Positions 37,862 to 51,400 of a stretch of 64,000 nt of DNA are shown here, piece after piece. The translations under genes and the position numbers were made by a program. Under the pieces are notes generated by a model. The model worked only from the letters and a program-made list of their open reading frames with translations. It was not told where the DNA came from and did not search any database. Every line of letters begins with the position of its first letter. Within the stretch, counting starts at the first letter, position 1. Origin of the DNA: Rhabdornis inornatus (Eukaryota > Chordata > Aves > Passeriformes > Rhabdornithidae); the NCBI GenBank assembly GCA_013397075.1, contig VWZS01002368.1, positions 930,001-994,000 of the forward strand, given 5' to 3'.

Positions 37862-38168
37862 TTTCACAGAATTATAGAATTATTTTGGTTGGAAAAGACC
37901 TTTAAAGGACCTCAAGTCCAACCCCCTGCCCTGGCAGGGACATCATCTGCTGGATCAGGTTGCACAGAACCCCATCCAGCCTGGCCTTGAATACTTCCAG
38001 GGATGGGGCATCCACAACTCCCCTGGGCAATCTGTGCCAGTGTTTCATCAATGCTACAAAAATGTCATCTTTATCTAGTCTGGATCTATCTCCTTTTAGT
38101 TTAAAACCTTTACCCCTTGTCCTTTTTCTTAACTTTATCTTAAAGCTAGTTACAGACATGTTGCCCTA
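37862..38168 (-). mobile_element. CR1 LINE, 5'-truncated 3' end
   Basis: Read on the minus strand, this matches the 3' end of CR1, the dominant bird LINE: the segment translating to HWHRLPRGVVDAPSLEVFKA near its middle, then the LPGQG..LEVL region, then the GGACCTTTAAAGGTCTTTTCCAACC tail motif (given in pieces: GGTCTTTTCCAACC near 37888-37901) and TTCTATAATTCTGTGA at the very end. CR1 copies are normally truncated at the 5' end, as here. It carries no intact reverse transcriptase and is a fossil copy. Confidence 0.93.
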
Positions 38169-41100
38169 AGAGGTTATTTGATATCACATATCTTCTGTGA
38201 CTACACTGGAAGCTCTCCCCAGGTTACAGAACATGGGAAATTCTGAGGTTCAGACTAAGGGAGGAAAAATATCTCTACATGGCAAAAAAGGGAGCAGATT
38301 TGTCTCTTGTTGTTTGCCTTTCTGATGTTGTTGATAAAGCTCTTATTTTTTACTGCATCTTCAGGAGGGAGAAATTAAAGAAATGTAAAAACTATTCTTT
38401 CCTGCACATGTTGAATGTTGATCCAATTATAAGCCAAGAATATGTGCTGAGTGTGCCTGCTCTGGGATACTTCCCCCCACATCTCATTCGAACAGTCTGT
38501 GTAACTGCATAAAGTATGAAGTGTTTATCTTCCATTCATCAGTCAAGCAGAAAGAGGCTGAAAACCCAGTGGAAAAAAAAATCCCTGGCCATTTCTATTG
38601 CAGAACAGCTGTAAGTGGGAGAATCAGCAAGTTTGGTCTCATGTGGCCTTTTGCAACATCAAAACTGAGAAAACAGCTTTAAAGTCAATTCCGTAAGCAA
38701 CTGGCATAGAAACAATGCTGACTGTGATTCCCAACAGAACTCCAAGCACAGGTTTAGCTAATACACAATATCAGAAATCCTCAAATTTCTAGGGATCGCT
38801 TCCTATTGGCTTCTTTAAAACCTCTTTCAAGTTCCCACTAATTGAAAGCCATAACTCAATCAGAATGAAAATATTCTGTTTGAAAATGCAAAGCATCAAT
38901 GTGATGCTGCCTGTTTCAGTTCACAGTGCTCAGCTGGAGAACACTAAATTCCCACTTTAAGACATTATTTTGCAGCACCTGTCTGCATTTCAAGGCTCTA
39001 AGATAGCTGTGATGCATTTGAAAGTCTGGGGCAGGACATATTCTTCTCTTCACACCAGAGCCCTTGAGCAGCAGTGGTCACTGGGATTTCAGATCACCTG
39101 AAGCAGCATCTGGGTTGTGACTGCTGGAGACAAGCAAGTAAATGACAACACTCAAAATTAATTGCTATGGCCAGTAATGTTAAGGGAGTCAGCAAAACCT
39201 GTTAACATAAAACTAAAACTTATGCTGGTTTATTGTAAAGCTTATACTGGTCCTTCAGAGTGCCTATGGATCTCCATTTATTAATTTTCTGCTGGGGCTG
39301 CTGCAGCCTCAGCAAGGGATGTGATAGTTCAGGAGCAACTGGCTGGTATGAGTCTGTCCCCGTGCACAGACCTGTGCTGTCACCTCAAGAGTCAGCTCCT
39401 GGAAGCCCTTGTCCCCTTTGTGCTCCCTGCAGCAGTGGGAACTCTGGGGCACCAATCCCACCTCCTGCCCCTGAGCTGCTCCCAGAAGGGAACGGCTCAA
39501 TTATTAACCCAAAGCTTGAGTCTTTCAATAGAGCCATTCATCAGCTGGGAAAATCAGCTGACACCTCCTCAGGCTGGTAGAGAGTAATGAAATTGTTTTA
39601 GAGAACAGCTTGCAGAAAATACTCCTTGAACACAAAAATCTAGATGCCCACAGTAAGAAATCATTTAACTCCTCCTTGCACGTAGTCCTCTGCATCTGTA
39701 TTGGAGCCCATGTTGGGTAAGTTGGTTTTTTTTAGATTTAGTAGATTTTCCTTACACTTTGTAACCTCAGAGGGTGGTTGTAACATTTGTAGCACTGATT
39801 AAACAACCTTGTAATCTGTCTTGGCTTTCAGCAGCCCTAATGCCAAGAGTAAGAGAAAACAAATCGAGCTTTTGGTATTCCAGGGATTCCTGGAGATGCA
39901 TTAAATTCTGATCAGCAGTCTGGGTGGGAGATTTTTTTCATACTTGAATTGCTTGTCCAATAACACATAACCCTTACAAATAAGCCAACATCAGCATTAC
40001 CACTTAAGTATTATATTGATAAGTAAAATGGGGTACATCATGAATCAAAATGTGCCCATTTTTAATTTGATTACATTCACACTTACTGGATGTTATTTTG
40101 GACATGTAAAAGTAATTGGAAATGCTTGGAATGCTAACCAAATGGGTACAGAATACGTGCAGTATTGAGTGAGAACCTGAAAATTAGACCAAGTAATACA
40201 ATATGGTCTAAGAAAAAGGCAAAGAAAGAGTGAGAAAACACCCACTGATCTATTGCATTGATCTAATTTTTCCCATTTTAATGAAGTAGCAGGTAATATT
40301 AATGTTTAAGATTTTTAAAATCCGCTAGTAGTAGAGTATTGTTTCGAAATTACTATAACAGTTCTATTTCATTAATCTGTGTCCCAGAGGATGCAATTGA
40401 CAGAATGAAACTAATACCATGGAACATGTTCCACCTTTAGAATTCTTTAGGAAATAAAGTTTTCCAATTACTATAAATTGTGTGAAGCAGAGGATGAACC
40501 AATTAGCATTCTAATACAAGGTCTACTTTCTAAAAGAAATGTTTGTCTATGAAAGTCTATATTCTTATACTGAATTAATAGTTGCATTTTAAATTATTAT
40601 AATAATTCTCAGTGACCTGCGGGCTACATACTCTGCAGCACTTACAGACTTACAGAGTGGAAAATAATGAGCATATAAAATGGCTGAAATTTAAGGTTCA
40701 TGCCTTTTCTTTTTGCATCTTGTTGCCCAGTCACACAAAAAAAGGCTTTAAACATTACCTGTATCAAGAATCACACATAAAATGTAATCAATTTTTATTA
40801 AGTATTTTATGTTTTTTATTTTGTTTCAGATCTACCTTGAACTGAAATTTTTTCACCTCTTGATAAGCCTTTACTAGTCAAGTGAACTTCCTTTCTTTCT
40901 TCACTACTTGCTGCTTTTTTCACTGAAGTAACTGAAGCTAAATGAATTATTTTAATGTTCATCTGACATCTTGTAGGATCACTCAAGCCAAAATCAATAT
41001 TCTTATTGAAACTGGGGTGTCCTACCCAATGTCAATCTGAGCACTCTGGCTCTGTTACCTCAAGAATCGCTGCTGCAGAAGCCAGGCTGCACCTTTAACC

Positions 41101-43771
41101 TGAGCATCTTCAGCTCAGGCTGTGCCCAAGGCACTGCTCACCTTTACTCTTGCCATGGGCTGACAAAGCACTTCAGGATGAAACCTCCCTAGGAGCAAGA
41201 CACCTTCACCTGAAACCACCCTTTCTTTAGAGGCTGTTTTGAGAAGCACATATTTGTGGTTGTACCACTTGTCAGTTTATCTTTAACAGCTCAGCTGCAT
41301 TTGTCAGAGCTTTGTCAGTTCTTGCCACACTATTGAATATGTCCAGGTGCTGCCTTTAATGAAGCACTTTTGTTCCCATTATGCCTGCAATAATGTCAAT
41401 ACTCAAGAATTAGATTAAGTGAATGAGAGAGCTGAGATGAAGACAGTGGATTTGGTTATCTCTGGTAATTGATTTTCTTTGCATGATGCTGTCAATGTCT
41501 GAAAGGCCAGGTGGATTAAATGTCAAGAACAGGCAGGTTTGTGCTAGTCCTGCACCATATACAATTTTCCAGTTTATTTTCAGTAGGACTGTGGAAATGT
41601 GAAAGCCTATGGCTGGGGTGTCTCCTGGTGTTTTAAGAAAAACTCGGTTTGATAGGATTTGGGTTTGGGATTTTTACTCACCTGGAATGTTTACTTTTCA
41701 CCATGTTCAGCTGTCAATTAAAAAAAGCCTTCCAGAAGTGAGCTATTGGTACACCAAGAAGCAGTTTGGACAATGCCCCTTGCCACAGGGAGCTGTACAG
41801 ACATTAATGATGAGTTTTGAGAGTTTCACATATGGGTATTACATGGAGTGAGAAAAATACATTGGGAGTGGTTAGCAAACCCCAGTTTTAAACACGACCC
41901 GAAAAAGCTGTGAGGGACCAAGCTCCCTCTAACTGCCCAGCCAAAAAAATTTGAGTTGCTGTTGTGTAGTCCTAGAGACAAACCTGAAATGCTGGGAGAA
42001 GTCTGACTTGTTTTCCTCAAAGAGAGGCCGGCATGGTGACTGCACCTTTCCCATATTTCCTCGTGAAAGAAGTGGTTCTTGGAAAAGTGCCACTTTCTCC
42101 TGTTCATGTTCAGTTTGCTTGAAGATGCCACAAGAGTTCATGAATGTAATGATTATCTTTTCATCATCAACTCTGCAATATATTAATTCTTTAGCACATC
42201 ACAGTTTTGTTTCCAAAGCCCTGCCTGCTGTGAGAGCTGAGCAAGAATAAAATAATTGATGATAGGACACTAAAAATCTGCTTTGATAGAAAAGATGATT
42301 TTTCCAGCCCAAATGGAATCATGTTGTGCTGGGAATGTGTACCACATGGTTACATCTGTTTATGGGTTAGTTTGTTCTGCTGTTCTCTATAACAACATAT
42401 TACATGACATTAGAGAGCCAAAGCTTAGAGAGATGTTAAACAAACAAATCTATTTTGTTTGTAGAAGGAAATAATTTATTTTGCTTCTTCCTTGAATTTT
42501 AAACACTACATTCTTTACACAAGAGAGTTTCTGATATTAAGATACTCTTAACTGTTTTCAAAGCTTACTGAAGAAATTAAGAAAGAATCTATTTCTATAG
42601 CTGGCTATGCACTACCCCAAAACCTGATTCCTGCTTGTATTAAATGTGGGCCTCAGTAGTAGCAGTGATATTTGTTACAGCTTACCAGCTACTTATAAAC
42701 TAGACAAAAAAAAAAAAAAAAAGAAAAAAAAAGCCAAAATTTCTTTTGAATTTTAAATTTAGGTGCAAGCATGGAGAAAAGTATTTCTAATAAGCACTTG
42801 TCAGGCTTTCACTTACTGTAAAATTATGCAACAAGAATAACAGCAAGGGATAACAATCTCTTACATGGCACTTAAATTAAGATGTCTTAAATTTACCCAA
42901 TTAAAATGTAATATCCACTTCTGCCTTATAAATATACCGTGTATGAACATCATTATGTAGAAATACTTACCCGTAAGTATTTACACCATAAGGTGGTGAA
43001 GTTAAAATTTCTACAAGCCCATTCTAAGTATGTGATGACAGCGTTAATTTTTTGAATGGAAATATCTCTGTGTAAGGCTGTCATATTTGGAGGAAAAAAA
43101 TACAGAGGAAAAAGGATTTTTGCTCTGAGAAATTACACACTCACTACAAGCTAAGTGGCCCTTTCTGAGAGAATAACAATGGAGAAACAAACTGAAAGTA
43201 CCTGTGTGTTTTTAGTGGTGTGCATTTTCTAGTGGCTGCCTCAGCAGTTCTTTGGAGGACACAAGCAATGTACCCAGCATTAAATAACTCCTGTAGTTTG
43301 CAGTAAGCAGGATGTAGTCCAGGCAGGGTTGGAGAAACACAGCAGTGGCAAAAATCTCAGATCCCTATAAAGAAATGGGTATCCTGATGTTCTGGCCCTC
43401 CTCAGCTGACTCTTGTGTAATGGGTGGAGGTCATGTGTCTCAATGCCTGTGATTCTGGCATTGGAATCACAGATTACAGAGCTAATTGGAAAGAGAATGA
43501 AATAAATACAGAATATTGAACTAGGTTTCCAGGCCTAAGCCTAAATAGCCATGTCCTAAAATCTTCAAAAGAGGCCAAGAAAGCTATCATACCTTAACAT
43601 ATCTGCAATGTGGGTCATGAAAAATATTTTTCTCATGTTCCTATTGAAGTCAGAAGTAAAATTCTAATCTGTGCAAGACCAGACTTTATTTTACAGAAAA
43701 GCTGTTATCTACTTTATTCTGGGGGCTAAAAAGTTTTAAATTGCAAAAAGACTGTGTGAGAAGTGTGTGGT
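38169..43771. other. Intergenic DNA, no gene recognised
   Basis: AT-rich sequence upstream of the GABRP promoter. It contains a poly(A)-like run at 42706-42732 and a GC-richer patch at about 39290-39570 with overlapping open frames on both strands (up to 106 codons) but no recognisable protein motif. I looked for KCNIP1 EF-hand exons, which would be expected upstream of GABRP from mammalian gene order, and saw none. Confidence 0.6.
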
Positions 43772-44567
43772 TGTGGTAGTTTGACCTGGGGAGGAAAAAA
43801 CTTAAAGAGAAGTTTTCTTTATGAGTACTCCCCTGGGAGTTGATAGTGACCAATTGGAAGCTGGTTTGGTTATTGACAGTGTGAAGAACCAGTTGAAGAA
43901 AGTTAGTTGGCTCCGTGAACACACATTTTGAAGGAGGTAATCCGGAACTGAGCCCTCTTGGCTTTTCCGGCAGCAGTGCAGGNNNNNNNNNNNNNNNNNN
44001 NNNNNNNNNNNNNNNNNNNNNNNNNNNNNNNNNNNNNNNNNNNNNNNNNNNNNNNNNNNNNNNNNNNNNNNNNNNNNNNNNNNNNNNNNNNNNNNNNNNN
44101 NNNNNNNNNNNNNNNNNNNNNATGAAGAGAACCTTTGCTTTGGAACATTTCATTCTTAAAAGTAATACCCCATGTATTTTGACCATTGACCCACAAGTAC
44201 AGCTTTGGGAAAGCTGTGGAGTCGGGAGGAGTGCCACGACTGCAGATACTGGGCGGATGCAGAATCGTGAAAATGAAACCACGAGAAGACTGTTTTCTAC
44301 TTTCTTGTGGAAAAAATCCCTATAGCCTAACAAGAGGAAGCTTCTCACTCCAAAGTGAACGGAAGAAGAGACTGAGTTGGGAATTAATTGAAGCAGTTTC
44401 TTGTATGTTTGTTTCATTGTTATGAAGGTTGAGAAAGGGAAGGAAAGAGTGGTCTGACAATCTTATTCTGAGGTTTTTTTTCCCTTTGCGTAGTTAATAA
44501 ATTTCTTTTTATACCCTCTTAAGTTTTAGGCCTGCCTTGCTTCTACTCCTGGTTCTGTCTCACAACA
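43772..44567 (+). mobile_element. Endogenous retrovirus LTR, interrupted by an assembly gap
   Basis: It begins TGTGGTAGTTTGACCTGG and ends TTCTGTCTCACAACA, starting TG and ending CA as LTRs do, with AATAAA at 44496-44501 about 70 bases before the end. Both ends resemble LTRs common in songbird genomes (from memory, not searched). No second LTR or retroviral gene is present nearby. A 139-base gap lies inside. I found no convincing target-site duplication (left flank GTGGT, right flank GAAAA), so the left boundary may be a few bases off. Confidence 0.75.
43983..44121. other. Assembly gap of 139 undetermined bases
   Basis: A run of N lies inside the LTR. Open frames drawn across it are artefacts. 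Confidence 0.99.
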
Positions 44568-46429
44568 GAAAATGAGTATATTTTAATTGGCAAATCAAAA
44601 CCATGACATTATTAATGCTCAAATCCTTTTTCATTTTCCTCAGCAGTGCATGGGGAGTTGTTTTAATTCAAAAGATATGATATAATCTTTCTGATCTATT
44701 AAACTAGAAGAAAAAATTAAATCTGAGAACAGAGAATGCCAAAGGCAGTTCAAGAAGTTATAGATGTATATGACATGAAAATCTCCTAGCAAAAGTTAAC
44801 GCAAGTCAACATCAACAGTGGTCTTACGTGCCACATTGATTCAAAATCACACAGTAACCGATGAAATGGGAATGGATTATCTTCAGTGTCTCTTTTAATG
44901 AACTCAGCAAAGAGTTTTGTTCAAATGGTCCTTCAGATGTCGAGTTCTGTGGCTCAGAGCCTCATGAACCTACTGGTTTTTAAAGTGTGTGTATGTTTAG
45001 AGTAGTCCAAATGTTAGTTTTCCTTATTTTGTTTTTGTTGTTGTTCTTACAGTACTGATGCTGCCCTGCATTCTTCTCTTCTGTTCTTTAAATGTATTGT
45101 GCTGAAGTCTTGATATTTAGGTTAGAAATCGTCCTTTAATACTTGAAGTTATGCAATCATTGATCTCTTGGTCTGATTGGTGTTACTTTATGATCAAACA
45201 GAGTAGTATGTTGTATGCAGGCATTTTACAAAGTTGTATGTAGCCATCTTACAATTTAATTATCAGGCCAGAGGAATGCAATGGCCCTGCATTGAAGGAA
45301 AAGCCTGGAAATCCAATGTAGTCGGGCAAAATGTTCTACCCTTGGCTCTGGTCTGACAGTAAACACCTGGAAAATAAGAATTGTATCTAATATTTTACTG
45401 ATGAGGAACAGGATTGTGAGAACACAGTTCCTTTATTTGGCCATGGCTGCAGTCTCTGGTGTCTAAAATATGCCTGGGCTGATGATTTTTCCTATGACTG
45501 AAGTATTATCAACTATCAACTATTTAAGGGCCAGAGAAGGTTCAGGATTTTGCCTTTCTTCTGGAGAAAAGGTAGCTCATTTCATCTGTGCTAAAATGTA
45601 TGCTCTCTTTCTATGTTTGTTTGCATGAAAATTTGGTTAATTCAATAAATTGGAGAATAATTATCAAACCTGAGGCAAGTTAAGGAATGCCCCAATGCCT
45701 CAAGAAGAATTAGGTGGGAGCTAATAGATATCAGCAAATAGATAACTTTATTTCCGTAAGCAAGCAGATTGAAAACAAATTCAAAGCTGCAGAAATAGTA
45801 ATTTCAATTTCAACAGTGAAATAGCAGTTAAGGTTTTGGCAGCTCTGTAATGGCAATGATTGCACAATATCTAGAATTAAGTGTGATAACTTTAATAGCA
45901 AAAGTGCTGACATTTTTGAAGAAGCATTAGGTTTATCTCTGAAGTAAAAACTTTTCAGGAATTTTCAAAAAAAATGCAAACAAAGAGAAAGTTAACACTC
46001 TTTGTATAGCTAGAATTTAAGAGAAGGGTAACTGCTTGAATTTTAGGAAAACAGTTCTGCAATGTTCTGTAGTTCAGTTATTAAAATACATATCAACTTT
46101 TAAAAAATTGGGTAGCTGTGAACCTAGAAAATTGTAATTTTGAGGAGTTGAATACGGAACACTGTCTACTTTCTGTAAATAAATAATATTTAAACTTGTA
46201 CATCTACTACCATCACATAAAATAGCAAGCTTTAAGAAAAACACCACTAAGAGTATATTAATATAGTTTAGGTTTAGCGTACAGCATCAGCATGAAATTG
46301 GGGGGATTGGCCCAAGCTGCAACTCTAGTTTACTCTGTTCTGCCCGCTTTCTGACTGGCTGGTTATTACCCGCTGAAAGCAAATTAAAATGCCTGTGGTC
46401 CTTCTCTTTTGGAAGAAGGAGGTTTGTGT

Positions 46430-46620
46430 GGAGGGCGGTACTCTGTTCCTGCAGAGGGTGGCAGTGTGGCATCAGCCTCAAACTCCGGAGCTGCTCCGCT
46501 GCTCCAGCATCCTCCCGGTTTGGGACAAACCCGTCCTGCCCTGCCAGCCCGGGACCGGGAATTGCCGATCACAGCCTCGGATAAGAAGGATGATCCGGGG
46601 GAGATGCGTGCAGCATCTGT
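46430..46620. other. Small CpG-containing GC-rich patch of unknown function
   Basis: Roughly 190 bases are clearly richer in G, C and CpG than the surrounding DNA, with stretches such as CTCCGGAGCTGCTCCGCTGC and CAGCCCGGGACCGGGAATTG. Several frames on both strands are open through it, as expected from base composition. It could be a minor promoter, an untranslated exon or an old repeat. I recognise no protein. Confidence 0.4.
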
Positions 46621-47591
46621 ACATCACCACTAAAGAAAGCAGTTTTTAATGGAAGATTGGCCAAGGCAGGTTGTGTGGGTATTTTCATTATCAGGGATGG
46701 TCATTCCAACCCCAGGAAAAGATCAGCTGTGTTAGTTTTTAAAGAAAGTGCCTGTGCTGTGGAGCTGGTGGAAAGAAGGGTTTTGCTGCCTTGGTAGCCT
46801 GAGCAGCTGGAGGTCAGCACACAGAACCTGCCAGGGGATGTGCAGGGCTCGTACAAACCACCACACCCCAGTTTGAAGGGGTTGATTCACCTGCAGATGA
46901 CAAGTTACTAAAGCGAAGTTGTTTAATACCTATGGGCTGATGCTGAAAATATGCAGAGCAATGTAAAACCTGAATCTTTCCCCACAGTACTGAATGCTGA
47001 TGTGACAGTGTTACAGACATAAGGGCTTGTTTCAGGCAGCAGCTCTATCTAACTATAACTATTTCCTTGTCTTTAGATATCTCTTATCTATTCAGATCTC
47101 TGTATTGCATAAATAATCCTGCTTGTTTGAATGTTGGGAAGTGTTCAGGTAGTTCAGAGTGGGATTTCTATCTTTGTAAACACTCTAAGAAACTCTGGCT
47201 TAGCTATATTATACAAGCAGTTACCATGTTGCTAAAACTTTAACTTAGGTTAATTTAATTTTTTTTTCCATTCTTTCTGCCTGCAATAATGAAGATTGCC
47301 TAAGCTATGAGGAAAACTAATTCTGTTATCCAGATTCTAGTGTCATGTGAAATGAAACTACTCATTACAGAAACTCTGCCACAAAATTAGCTTTATTTCA
47401 GAGTAATTTATTTCCGTGATAACATCTCCGTGATGTAATAAAATTAGATTATTTTCTAATATATCCTTATGAGACTTCATGTCGGATGAAATAGTGCATT
47501 TACACTGGCTTATTTTTAAAAGAATTTGAGACAATTATTACTATTGGGAATAGAGAAAATAGCATAATTAACATGAGCAGGGAATATGTGT

Positions 47592-47631
47592 TTCAGGGCT
47601 TTGTACAGTGAGTGTTCAGGGCTTTGTACAG
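47592..47631. repeat. Exact 17-bp direct repeat, two copies
   Basis: TTCAGGGCTTTGTACAG occurs at 47592-47608 and again at 47615-47631, starts 23 bases apart. Confidence 0.9.
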
Positions 47632-48349
47632 GTCACTACCTTCAGTGATTTAATGTAATGAAAATTCAAGTGTTTTCATAAACCTCACGTTGTTTAAACT
47701 AATGTACTGGTGAAATAATTTTTTAGGACAAATATCACCTCTCTGGCTGGCTGGGTTTAACCTACATCAAGTGATGTACTTCAGAGCAGGTTATTGGAGT
47801 GAACTAGACTGAAGCAGCAGCAGACCCAGAGTGCTTCCAGAGCTCCTGCAGGACCAGCTTTAACTCAGAAAATGCATATTCAGGGCAGGAGACTCATGTC
47901 CTCCCTGATGTTGCTGTGGTGACCAGCATGGAGGAAAGTCTGCTGCTTTGCCATGAGATTTACAGCAAGAGTCATCACATAGTGTTTACAAACGAAAACA
48001 CCTGGGGAATGTTTGCATGGACAGGTGCTTTGGAAGCAGGCAATGGCACAAAATAAGACAGCCAATGTCTGGATAGATGTTTCGATGCACTTCTAACCAT
48101 TTGCACTCTTGCTCAGCTGGTGAGGTGCAGCCTGCCTGGCAACTCTCAGCCCAGAAGAGTTTTGCAGCATGAAGATGCCCAAGGACATGGGCCAAACTAC
48201 TCCTGGGGTACTTAAGCTCTGCCAAATCTGGGATACAGCCGCACTGCAGTAAAACAGTGAACTGGTGCTGCCTGTTATCCCCAGATATCCCTGACCAAAA
48301 CTGAGGCTTGACTGGAGCCGTGTGCTGGTGAGGGACACAGAGGTGACAG

Positions 48350-48434
48350 CACAGCTCACACCATTGCACTGAAGTCACAGCTCACACCATTGCATTGCAC
48401 AGTCACAGCTCACACCATTGCACAGTCACAGCTC
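48350..48434. repeat. Short minisatellite, unit CACAGCTCACACCATTGCA
   Basis: Three exact copies of the 19-base core lie at 48350-48368, 48376-48394 and 48404-48422, followed by a partial copy (CACAGCTC) at 48427-48434. Spacer lengths differ, giving unit lengths of 26, 28 and 23 bases. Confidence 0.93.
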
Positions 48435-51400
48435 TTGGTCCCTGCTCAACTCTTCCAAGGCCCAGACTCTGATTTTCTCCCTTACATCTTTAAATTCTAA
48501 TAGAACATTTGTTTCTTTCCAGGTAACTGCAAAAATGCTGCTCATATATGCCAGCAATCCACTGCACCGAATGGGCCAGGCTTTTTCTTGTATTTATCTT
48601 TTCTACAGCGATAATAAAAAATGCCTGTATACACCCCAAATTAGAAGACTAAAGAGCCAATTAAAAAAACAGCTTAATATTGATTTGTTTGGGCTTTGTT
48701 TGTTTTTTGGTTTTTTTTTTGCTACAGCTAAGAATCTTGATTACAGTAGGGATTTTTCATTTTGTTTTTATTTTATTTTACACAAATGATCTCTTAATGA
48801 ATCTCACAGCTACTACATACTCGTTTCAGCAGTAATCTGGGCACAGCTGCCTAGTCTCCCCAGTGGCCAAGTGGCAGCACAGCTGATGCCACAGCCAGTG
48901 ACCCAACATGGTGGCATTCACAGAGGTGGCTGGGCTGCCATTTGTTTTGAGTTTCCAACTCCAGCCCAAATGATGAGTACTATTTTATTCTTGTGCTGGA
49001 TTTTGGCCGAAGTCCTAAACTGCTCTTGAACTCAGTTTTTTTGAATTGCAGTTCAGGACATTAAGATCAGGACTCAGGGAGCAGTGCCTGAGGGGTGGCT
49101 TTGACTGGTTTGCAACAGGATTTGGTGCTGCAGGACTTTGGTTCCCCTTTTTTTTTTTAACCCATGTAACCGTTTCTTAGAGTGTAAGGTAGACTTATAG
49201 ATTTCTCTATTAAAAGGGTAATTGAAGGAAAGACTCAAGGAAGATGGTTTATTCAAGAGTAGCTTGGCTGATGGATTCATGAGGATCCTGAAAGTACAGA
49301 AGATTCCCTGGAAAGGGGTAATGAAATGAGATCAAGAAGGTAAAGGAACTGTGAGCAGAAGTGGGTGAGTCTGGAGAAGTGATACTAATTACTGGTGAAG
49401 GCACTTGTCCTTCCTCCTGTAAATTAATGGTAACGGTAAGCTGCCTTTATCAAATCAAACTTAAGGGATGGACCATAAATATCCAACTTCTACTAGACAG
49501 ATGAAAACAACCTGGAAAAATCCTGGTGGAGTTATTTATTGGGAGACTTGTACAGATGTAGGTTTAAATAAATAATTTTAATGTAAGTACTGCATTCCTG
49601 CATTTTGCTATTCCTGTACCCAGAGTGTAAGCTGGATAAGGAATCATTCTGTGTAACTTTTGGATTCATACCTCGGGGTGCAAAAAAGGGAAGAGGAAAA
49701 AAATAGAGGGAAAAAATCAACAGCTGCAATTGTCTTCAAACAAAGAATTAATTACTAGTGAGGATATGAACCGTATTCTGTAGCTTAAATGAGTGCAGTT
49801 ATTAAAATGCCCTCAAACACTCTCCAAACTAAAGATTTTAAGTATCATCTTTCTGCAAGTGATAAGCCAAAGTAGCTATGATTTTTTTTTATTGTAAATC
49901 TTGCTATATAAGAAATGCAAGCAAACATTTTCACAAATGGGTGCATTATGCAGTAGATCTTCAGCTTGTCATAGATGTCCATTGCTGTTACCATTATTAT
50001 GTTCCAAAAATAAGTACATTGAATATCTGCAGGACATTCACTAGGTCTCTGCTATTGGCAGTCATTCAGAACAGTGATGACAGACTGCTAGATAAATTAT
50101 GCAACCCTAGTACACAGTATATGCTGTCAAATTTAACTTACTCTTATAGACTACATCTGGAAATAATTTAAATGATGTTATTGCAGTTTTTTTCTAAAGT
50201 AAAACAAGTCTTTGTGCTTTAAACTTAGTTTAGCAGCATTTCATTCAGAATTTCATAGGCATAAGAGCACACCAATGGTAAGAAATAGAAGACAGCAAAT
50301 CATCCCCAGAGAAAATAAGCAGATTAAAACCTCAGGTGAAAAAGCCTGATGTAAAAATATGAAAGGAGAAAATATTTTTAGGAGAAAAAGAGAAATGAGA
50401 GAACACCTTAAAGAGAGAAACCAATAGATGGGGGAAGGGTGCAAAGGAAAGTGAAACATTAAAAAATCAAAGAAAAAACATTGCTGAGGCAGGAGCTGAA
50501 AGATGGGAATGGGAACTATGCAAAAAAATACTAACAGCCTGAGGTTGGCAGTGTTTGTGTTTGTACATGCTCGTGTAGCCTACCCAGGCCGCCACCCCCT
50601 CCTGAAATTCCAGGAGCTTGAATTTTAAGCAAAAGGTTACTCTGGGAAAATGCATTTTCCTATTTCATAGTACTAGGCAGGCCTGTGTCACAGCAGTAGG
50701 TAATGCTTTTCCCTGAATTCCAGACTGTTCTTTGAAACAGAATATAAAAAAATAGTAATAATGAAAAGCACTCCGAGCAAAAGAGAAGCAGAATAGACCG
50801 GGGCTAATCTGCCAGCACTCTGAGGGAAAAAAACATTTTTCCCAACCACAAAGAGCCCTTTTGTTCCCATGTTAAGTATTTAATTTTGCCTGCATTTAAA
50901 CCAAGCTGTCTTAAATTCTGTTTTCTTATGATGGGGAAGCATGTGCCAGTTACTGCTGCAGTGTTCAGTGGCTCCAGGGGGGAGCTGACCTCTGTGATTT
51001 CCAGGGCCATTAAATTTTTCTCAGCCTGCTTAAATTGATTTTTGGTAGAGGAGAGTATGACCTGCCCTTAATGGCTGGGAAATGTCACCACCTGTTCAGC
51101 TTGTGAAAATTAGAGTTACATCAGGGAAAGAAGCCTATGAGAAATCTGGGCACTTTGGGAAGTGTTGGGTATAATGACTGTTACCCACATTTGTCCTTCT
51201 GGTAAATCTTATTAATGAACCTTCAGCATACACACTTTCATATAGGCTTTGTTACTGTGTTGAAACTCAAATTTTCATTTGTTCTGAGCTAGGAAATTTT
51301 TGTGTGCGTTCTTCACGTAGCTAACAAAAGTCAGGCAAATATCACTGTGCAGTGCATTTCCCAGCTAGGGTGTCTCTTTCAGGGAGCATCTCTTTCAATA

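Noticed and set aside
37902..38159. 85-codon minus-strand open frame
   Set aside because: It is part of the CR1 3' end, not a cellular gene.
42397..42420. Minus-strand NVM-stop, resembling the C terminus of KCNIP proteins
   Set aside because: The preceding codons do not match the conserved KCNIP ending and no EF-hand exon lies nearby.
43686..44417. 243-codon minus-strand open frame, the longest in the window
   Set aside because: It spans the 139-base N run, lies within an LTR and its flank, and has no recognisable protein sequence.
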